A program made the position numbers and the translations under genes. Of a stretch of DNA of 9,289 bases, positions 6,300-9,289 are shown piece after piece. Source of the DNA: Syntrophobacterales bacterium (GTDB taxonomy: Bacteria > Desulfobacterota > Desulfobaccia > Desulfobaccales > 0-14-0-80-60-11); assembly GCA_020052215.1 (NCBI GenBank), contig JAGVPN010000241.1, forward strand, positions 1 to 9,289, in the 5' to 3' direction. The notes beneath the pieces are model-generated. The model saw nothing but the letters and a program-made list of their open reading frames with translations. It did no database searches and was not told the DNA's origin. The first letter of the stretch is position 1; every line of letters starts with the position of its first letter.

Positions 6300-7925
6300 A
6301 TGACCTGGTTGCAAAATTACATCCCCCTGGGGAACCTGGGCCTCTCGGCCCTGGTGGCCGCCATTCCCTTATTCATTCTGTTATACATGCTGGGGATCAG
6401 GCGGGCCAAGGGGCACCATGCCGCCTTTTTCGGCACCCTGGCGGCCGTCCTGTTGGCCATTCTGGTTTGGGGCATGCCGGTACAGCACGCGGCCATGGCC
6501 ACCCTCAACGGCATGCTGTTCGGCCTCTTCCCGGTGGTCTGGATCATCATTACCGCCATCTGGGTGTACAACATGTCGGTGGAATCCGGCGAATTCGAAA
6601 TCATCAAGAACTCCCTGGCCTGCATCACCGATGACCGCCGTCTCCAGGCCCTGTTCATCGCCTTCGCCTTCGGCTCCTTTATTGAGGGCACCGCCGGCTT
6701 CGGCACCCCGGTGGCTATTACCGCGGCCATGCTGGTGGGCCTCGGTTTTCAGCCGGTATACGCCGCCGGCATCTGCCTCATTGCCAACACCGCGCCGGTG
6801 GCCTATGGCGCCATCGGCATCCCCATCGTGGTGGCCGCCGGCGTCACCGGCCTGGACATGATGAATATCAGCGCCATCGTGGGGCGGCAGCTGCCCTTTT
6901 TATCCATCATCGTGCCCCTCTGGCTGGTGGTGACCATGAGCGGCTGGAAATCCGCCATAGAAGTCTTGCCGGCCATCATCGTCACCGGAGTCTGCTTCGC
7001 AGTCTCCCAGTTCTTGGTCTCCAATTATATCGGCCCCTACCTGCCTGACATCATTGCCGCCATCGTCACCATCGTCGGCCTGGGCGTGTTCCTCATGTTC
7101 TGGAAGCCGCCCACCGTCTGGCGGTTCTCCGGCGTGGCCCCCACGGAAAAGATCACCTGTCGATATGCCCGCGGCGAAGTGATCCGGGCCTGGGTGCCTT
7201 ACATCATCCTGGCCATCATGGTAGCTCTGTGGGGCATGGATTCGATTAAGAAGCTACTTGGACCCCTGGGCACCACCTTCCAGTGGCCGCTGCTGCACAA
7301 CCTGGTGATTAAGGCCGCCCCCATCGTGGCGAAGAATACCCCCTTTCCGGCGGTATTCAATGTCAATATCGGCAGCGCCGCCGGCACCGCCATCTTTATC
7401 GCCGGGTTCCTGTCAGTCCTGGCCATTCCCAACTACGGCTACGGCAAGGCTTTTGCATGCCTGGGCCGGACCATCAAGACCTTGAAGTGGGCTATCTGTA
7501 CTATTTCCATGATTCTCGGCCTGGCCTGGATCATGAACTACTCCGGCATGAGTTCCACCCTGGGCCTGGCCTTCACCGCCACCGGGGTCCTGTTTCCCAT
7601 CTTCTCTCCCATCCTGGGCTGGCTGGGCGTCTTCCTCACCGGCTCCGACACTTCCTCCAACGCCCTGTTCGGCTCGCTGCAAAAGACCACCGCCCAGCAA
7701 ATCGGGGTGGACCCGGCCCTCATGGTGGCGGCCAACTCCAGCGGCGGCGTCTGCGGCAAGATGATTTCGCCCCAGAGCATTTCGGTGGCCACCGCAGCCA
7801 CCGGCCTGGTGGGGGAAGAAGGCACCATCTTCCGGTTTACCCTGAAGCACAGCATCCTGATGGTCCTGGTCATTTCCGTCATCACCCTGCTCCAGGCCTA
7901 TGTCTTTCAGTGGATGCTGCCTTAA
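6300..7925 (+). CDS. lctP: L-lactate permease, LctP family
   Basis: This 541-residue integral inner-membrane protein belongs to the lactate permease family (TC 2.A.14), which imports L- or D-lactate, and often glycolate, with protons or sodium. Hydrophobic segments run through most of the chain, roughly 12-14 helices starting at 15-35. Family motifs are FGSFIEGTAGFGTPVAI (124-140), NTAPVAYGAIGIPI (163-176), LTGSDTSSNALFGSLQ (446-461) and GGVCGKMISPQSISVA (482-497). Length is normal. The start has AGGGAGGA (6286-6293) 6 nt upstream. The 69-nt gap after the lutB-lutA fusion contains no clear promoter or terminator, only a GC-rich palindrome around 6239-6255, so cotranscription from the lutC promoter is likely. 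It supplies substrate for the dehydrogenases encoded on both sides of the regulator. Confidence 0.95.
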   Translation: MTWLQNYIPLGNLGLSALVAAIPLFILLYMLGIRRAKGHHAAFFGTLAAVLLAILVWGMPVQHAAMATLNGMLFGLFPVVWIIITAIWVYNMSVESGEFEIIKNSLACITDDRRLQALFIAFAFGSFIEGTAGFGTPVAITAAMLVGLGFQPVYAAGICLIANTAPVAYGAIGIPIVVAAGVTGLDMMNISAIVGRQLPFLSIIVPLWLVVTMSGWKSAIEVLPAIIVTGVCFAVSQFLVSNYIGPYLPDIIAAIVTIVGLGVFLMFWKPPTVWRFSGVAPTEKITCRYARGEVIRAWVPYIILAIMVALWGMDSIKKLLGPLGTTFQWPLLHNLVIKAAPIVAKNTPFPAVFNVNIGSAAGTAIFIAGFLSVLAIPNYGYGKAFACLGRTIKTLKWAICTISMILGLAWIMNYSGMSSTLGLAFTATGVLFPIFSPILGWLGVFLTGSDTSSNALFGSLQKTTAQQIGVDPALMVAANSSGGVCGKMISPQSISVATAATGLVGEEGTIFRFTLKHSILMVLVISVITLLQAYVFQWMLP

Positions 7926-7987
7926 GTCTCCCCGCTGACTATCGTGGGGGCGGAGCTATTCTCTGGTTTCACTAACCACCTTCAAGT

Positions 7988-7993
7988 TATAAT
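7988..7993 (+). promoter_or_regulatory. Possible -10 box for the PPC/DUF2284 gene pair
   Basis: A perfect TATAAT lies 72 nt before the ATG at 8066. No good -35 hexamer is found 16-18 bp upstream and there is no extended -10 TGn. If used, transcription would start near 8000, right at the base of the hairpin 7999-8026. Confidence 0.35.
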
Positions 7994-7998
7994 AGAAA

Positions 7999-8026
7999 GG
8001 GACCAGCGGCTAAAACCTCTGGTCCC
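7999..8026 (+). terminator. Hairpin between lctP and the PPC gene: weak terminator or 5' leader stem
   Basis: GGGACCAG (7999-8006) pairs perfectly with CTGGTCCC (8019-8026) around a 12-nt loop. It lies 74 nt after the lctP stop. The bases after the stem are CTTCATC, not a T-run, so intrinsic termination is doubtful. The TATAAT just upstream makes it equally plausible as the first structure of a new transcript. Confidence 0.4.
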
Positions 8027-8065
8027 CTTCATCAAAATGCCTCCATGAGGAAGAAAGGAACAGCC

Positions 8066-8509
8066 ATGCTGACTATCTCGACGCGACCGGGACGAACTTT
8101 TATGGGGCGCCTGGCCAAAGGCGACGACCTGCTCCAGGCCCTGGAAAAGCTCTGCCAGGAGCAAAAGATCACGCTGGGAGAGGTCCGGGCCTTGGGCGCG
8201 GTGACCGGGGCCCAGGTGGGTTTTTATAACCAGGCGGAAAGAAAATATTACTTCCTGGAATTCGATCAACCCCTGGAAATCCTGGCCCTGGTGGGGAACA
8301 TTTCCCTGAAGGACGGCAAGCCCATGGTCCATGCCCATGTGACCCTGGCCGATGCCGCCGGCCGGGCTTTTGGCGGTCACCTGGCGGCAGGGACCCCAGT
8401 CTTTGCCTGCGAGTTTGCCATTTTCGAATACCTGGCGGACCAGGTTCTGGCTCGCCAGAATGATCCGGAAACAGGACTTATGCTCTGGCCTCCAGCAACA
8501 ACAAAATAA
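8066..8509 (+). CDS. PPC (DUF296) domain protein, function unknown
   Basis: This is a 147-residue single-domain protein of the plants-and-prokaryotes conserved (PPC/PCC, DUF296) family. Bacterial members are small trimeric proteins, and the domain is attached to AT-hooks in plants. The putative metal triad is present: H89, H91 and H105 in VHAHVTLAD and GGHLAAGTPVFACE. No AT-hook or other DNA-binding motif is seen, so DNA binding should not be assumed. I prefer the ATG at 8066 over the one at 8045: AAAGGAA (8054-8060) is well placed for it, whereas 8045 has no ribosome site and would add only MRKKGTA. It lies 22 nt before the DUF2284 gene with no terminator between, suggesting one transcript. 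A role in lactate metabolism is unproven; same-strand adjacency to lctP is the only link. Confidence 0.85.
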   Translation: MLTISTRPGRTFMGRLAKGDDLLQALEKLCQEQKITLGEVRALGAVTGAQVGFYNQAERKYYFLEFDQPLEILALVGNISLKDGKPMVHAHVTLADAAGRAFGGHLAAGTPVFACEFAIFEYLADQVLARQNDPETGLMLWPPATTK

Positions 8510-8531
8510 GCCAAGCTTTTAGGAGTAAACG

Positions 8532-9179
8532 ATGGCGAAAACAATTGAGAAGATCAGGGTGGATATGAACGAGGCCCGCCTCCAGGAAGATCTGGAGAAG
8601 TATCGCCAGCAGGCCCTGGAACTGGGCGCCACCCAGGCCGCCATCGTCACCACCGGGGAAATCCCGGTGGATGAGCGGGTGACCCTCAAGTGCCAGATTC
8701 CCCGTTGTTTCGGTTATGGCGCGGGGGCGCAATGCCCCCCCAATACCCTCAAGCCGGAGGAATTGCGGGAGCTCCTAAAAAAGTATCGCTTTGCCATCTT
8801 ATTCATCAAAGAGGTCCCCCCGGAGGTGATCGTCCGGGACAAGGCCACCATTAAAGAGAGGGTGGCCGCTTACCAGGAGGTCTATAAGATCGTCAACGAC
8901 CTGGAGTCCCTGGCCTTCCACGACGGTCATTACCTGGCCTTCGGCTTTGGCGCGGGTTCCTGCCGCCACACCTTCTGCGGCCAGATGGAGAGTTGCCAGG
9001 CTATGGAGGGAAAGAAATGCCGCTTCTCCCTGCGCTCCCGGCCCTCCATGGAGGCGGTGGGCATCGACGTGTACAAGATGGTGGCCCGGGCGGGCTGGGA
9101 CATCTATCCCATCGGCAGCGGCGATAAGCCGGAAGACATCCCCAAGGGCACCTTGGCCGGCCTGATTATTGTGCAATAA
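8532..9179 (+). CDS. DUF2284 cysteine-rich putative metal-binding protein
   Basis: This 215-residue protein resembles the DUF2284 (COG5423-type) predicted metal-binding family common in anaerobes. Seven cysteines fall in two groups: C54-x4-C59-x8-C68, with QCPPNT (67-72), and C144-x4-C149-x5-C155-x7-C163. They are likely ligands for iron-sulfur cluster(s) or another metal. QCPPNT followed by a charged helix and GAGSCRHTFCG (140-150) are the recognisable parts. AGGAG (8521-8525) lies 6 nt before the ATG. No signal peptide or membrane helix is visible, so it is probably cytoplasmic. It is last in the plus-strand set and ends 27 nt before the right inverted-repeat arm. The biochemical role of the family is unknown to me. 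An electron-transfer or metal-handling role beside the lactate dehydrogenases is only a guess from context. Confidence 0.82.
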   Translation: MAKTIEKIRVDMNEARLQEDLEKYRQQALELGATQAAIVTTGEIPVDERVTLKCQIPRCFGYGAGAQCPPNTLKPEELRELLKKYRFAILFIKEVPPEVIVRDKATIKERVAAYQEVYKIVNDLESLAFHDGHYLAFGFGAGSCRHTFCGQMESCQAMEGKKCRFSLRSRPSMEAVGIDVYKMVARAGWDIYPIGSGDKPEDIPKGTLAGLIIVQ

Positions 9180-9206
9180 AGAAGCCGAGAACCTCATCGC
9201 CAATCA

Positions 9207-9289
9207 CCGTCATAGAGATAATTCTGGCTTTATGGTCGCAACCCCCGTAGGGGCGGTGAGCGCACCGCCCCTACAATTCGGATTATCGC
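9207..9289 (-). repeat. Right arm of the 83-bp inverted repeat bounding the locus
   Basis: This is the reverse complement of 6-88 with one mismatch. It contains the same hairpin (9247-9258 pairing with 9263-9274, loop AGCG 9259-9262). It begins 27 nt after the DUF2284 stop, so plus-strand transcripts enter it in the same relative orientation as glcF transcripts enter the left arm. The arm reaches the last base of the window, so the repeat may continue beyond it. Confidence 0.93.

Noticed and set aside
8045..8065. ATG at 8045 as the start of the PPC protein
   Set aside because: It has no ribosome site, and the family domain begins right after the well-served ATG at 8066.
1..9289. Classical composite transposon or genomic island
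   Set aside because: No transposase, integrase, tRNA attachment site or target duplication is visible, and the genes look metabolically coherent with uniform composition. Only the inverted repeats suggest mobility.
1..9289. CRISPR array, tRNA or rRNA genes
   Set aside because: No regularly spaced direct repeats and no tRNA- or rRNA-like conserved sequences were seen on either strand.

Overview
The window is a lactate (possibly lactate plus glycolate) oxidation locus from a GC-rich anaerobic bacterium. The best guess is a sulfate-reducing or syntrophic member of the Desulfobacterota (former Deltaproteobacteria). This rests on the fusion of LutB-type and LutA-type parts into one iron-sulfur protein, next to a LUD-domain LutC protein, a GlcD/GlcF-type D-lactate/glycolate dehydrogenase pair and an LctP permease. 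That gene set recalls the organic-acid oxidation region of Desulfovibrio. No rRNA or other taxonomic marker is present, so the assignment is an inference.

Layout. The left part (128-3291) is on the minus strand. A GntR/FadR-type (FCD) regulator (2551-3291) is followed by its own terminator. A separate near-consensus promoter with a regulator-like operator then drives glcD (1427-2361, broken) and glcF (128-1423). The right part (3515-9179) is on the plus strand. lutC, the lutB-lutA fusion and lctP form an apparent operon behind a strong promoter whose start region carries the same operator. A second two-gene unit follows: a PPC/DUF296 protein and a cysteine-rich DUF2284 protein.

How it works together. 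LctP imports lactate by cation symport. LutC plus the LutB-LutA fusion oxidise L-lactate to pyruvate, and GlcD/GlcF would oxidise D-lactate or glycolate, with electrons leaving through [4Fe-4S] clusters. The FCD regulator, which probably senses lactate or a similar acid, controls both arms through two nearly identical GGTCTGACC palindromes and probably controls itself.

Oddities. (1) glcD lacks about 140 internal codons and changes frame at the junction, so it is a pseudogene or an assembly collapse, while its partner glcF is intact. (2) The locus lies between two 83-bp inverted repeats (6-88 and 9207-9289, 82/83 identical), each with a perfect 12-bp-stem hairpin. Both outward-facing transcription units run into the repeats in the same relative orientation. 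(3) The two operators keep the same spacing to a minus-strand TTGACA, which suggests an activating geometry at glcD and possibly gntR, and a repressing one at lutC. (4) The PPC/DUF2284 pair has no known place in lactate metabolism.

I found no CRISPR array, tRNA, rRNA, transposase, integrase or phage gene. No stretch above 300 bases lacks a gene; the longest non-coding gap is the regulatory region 3292-3514.
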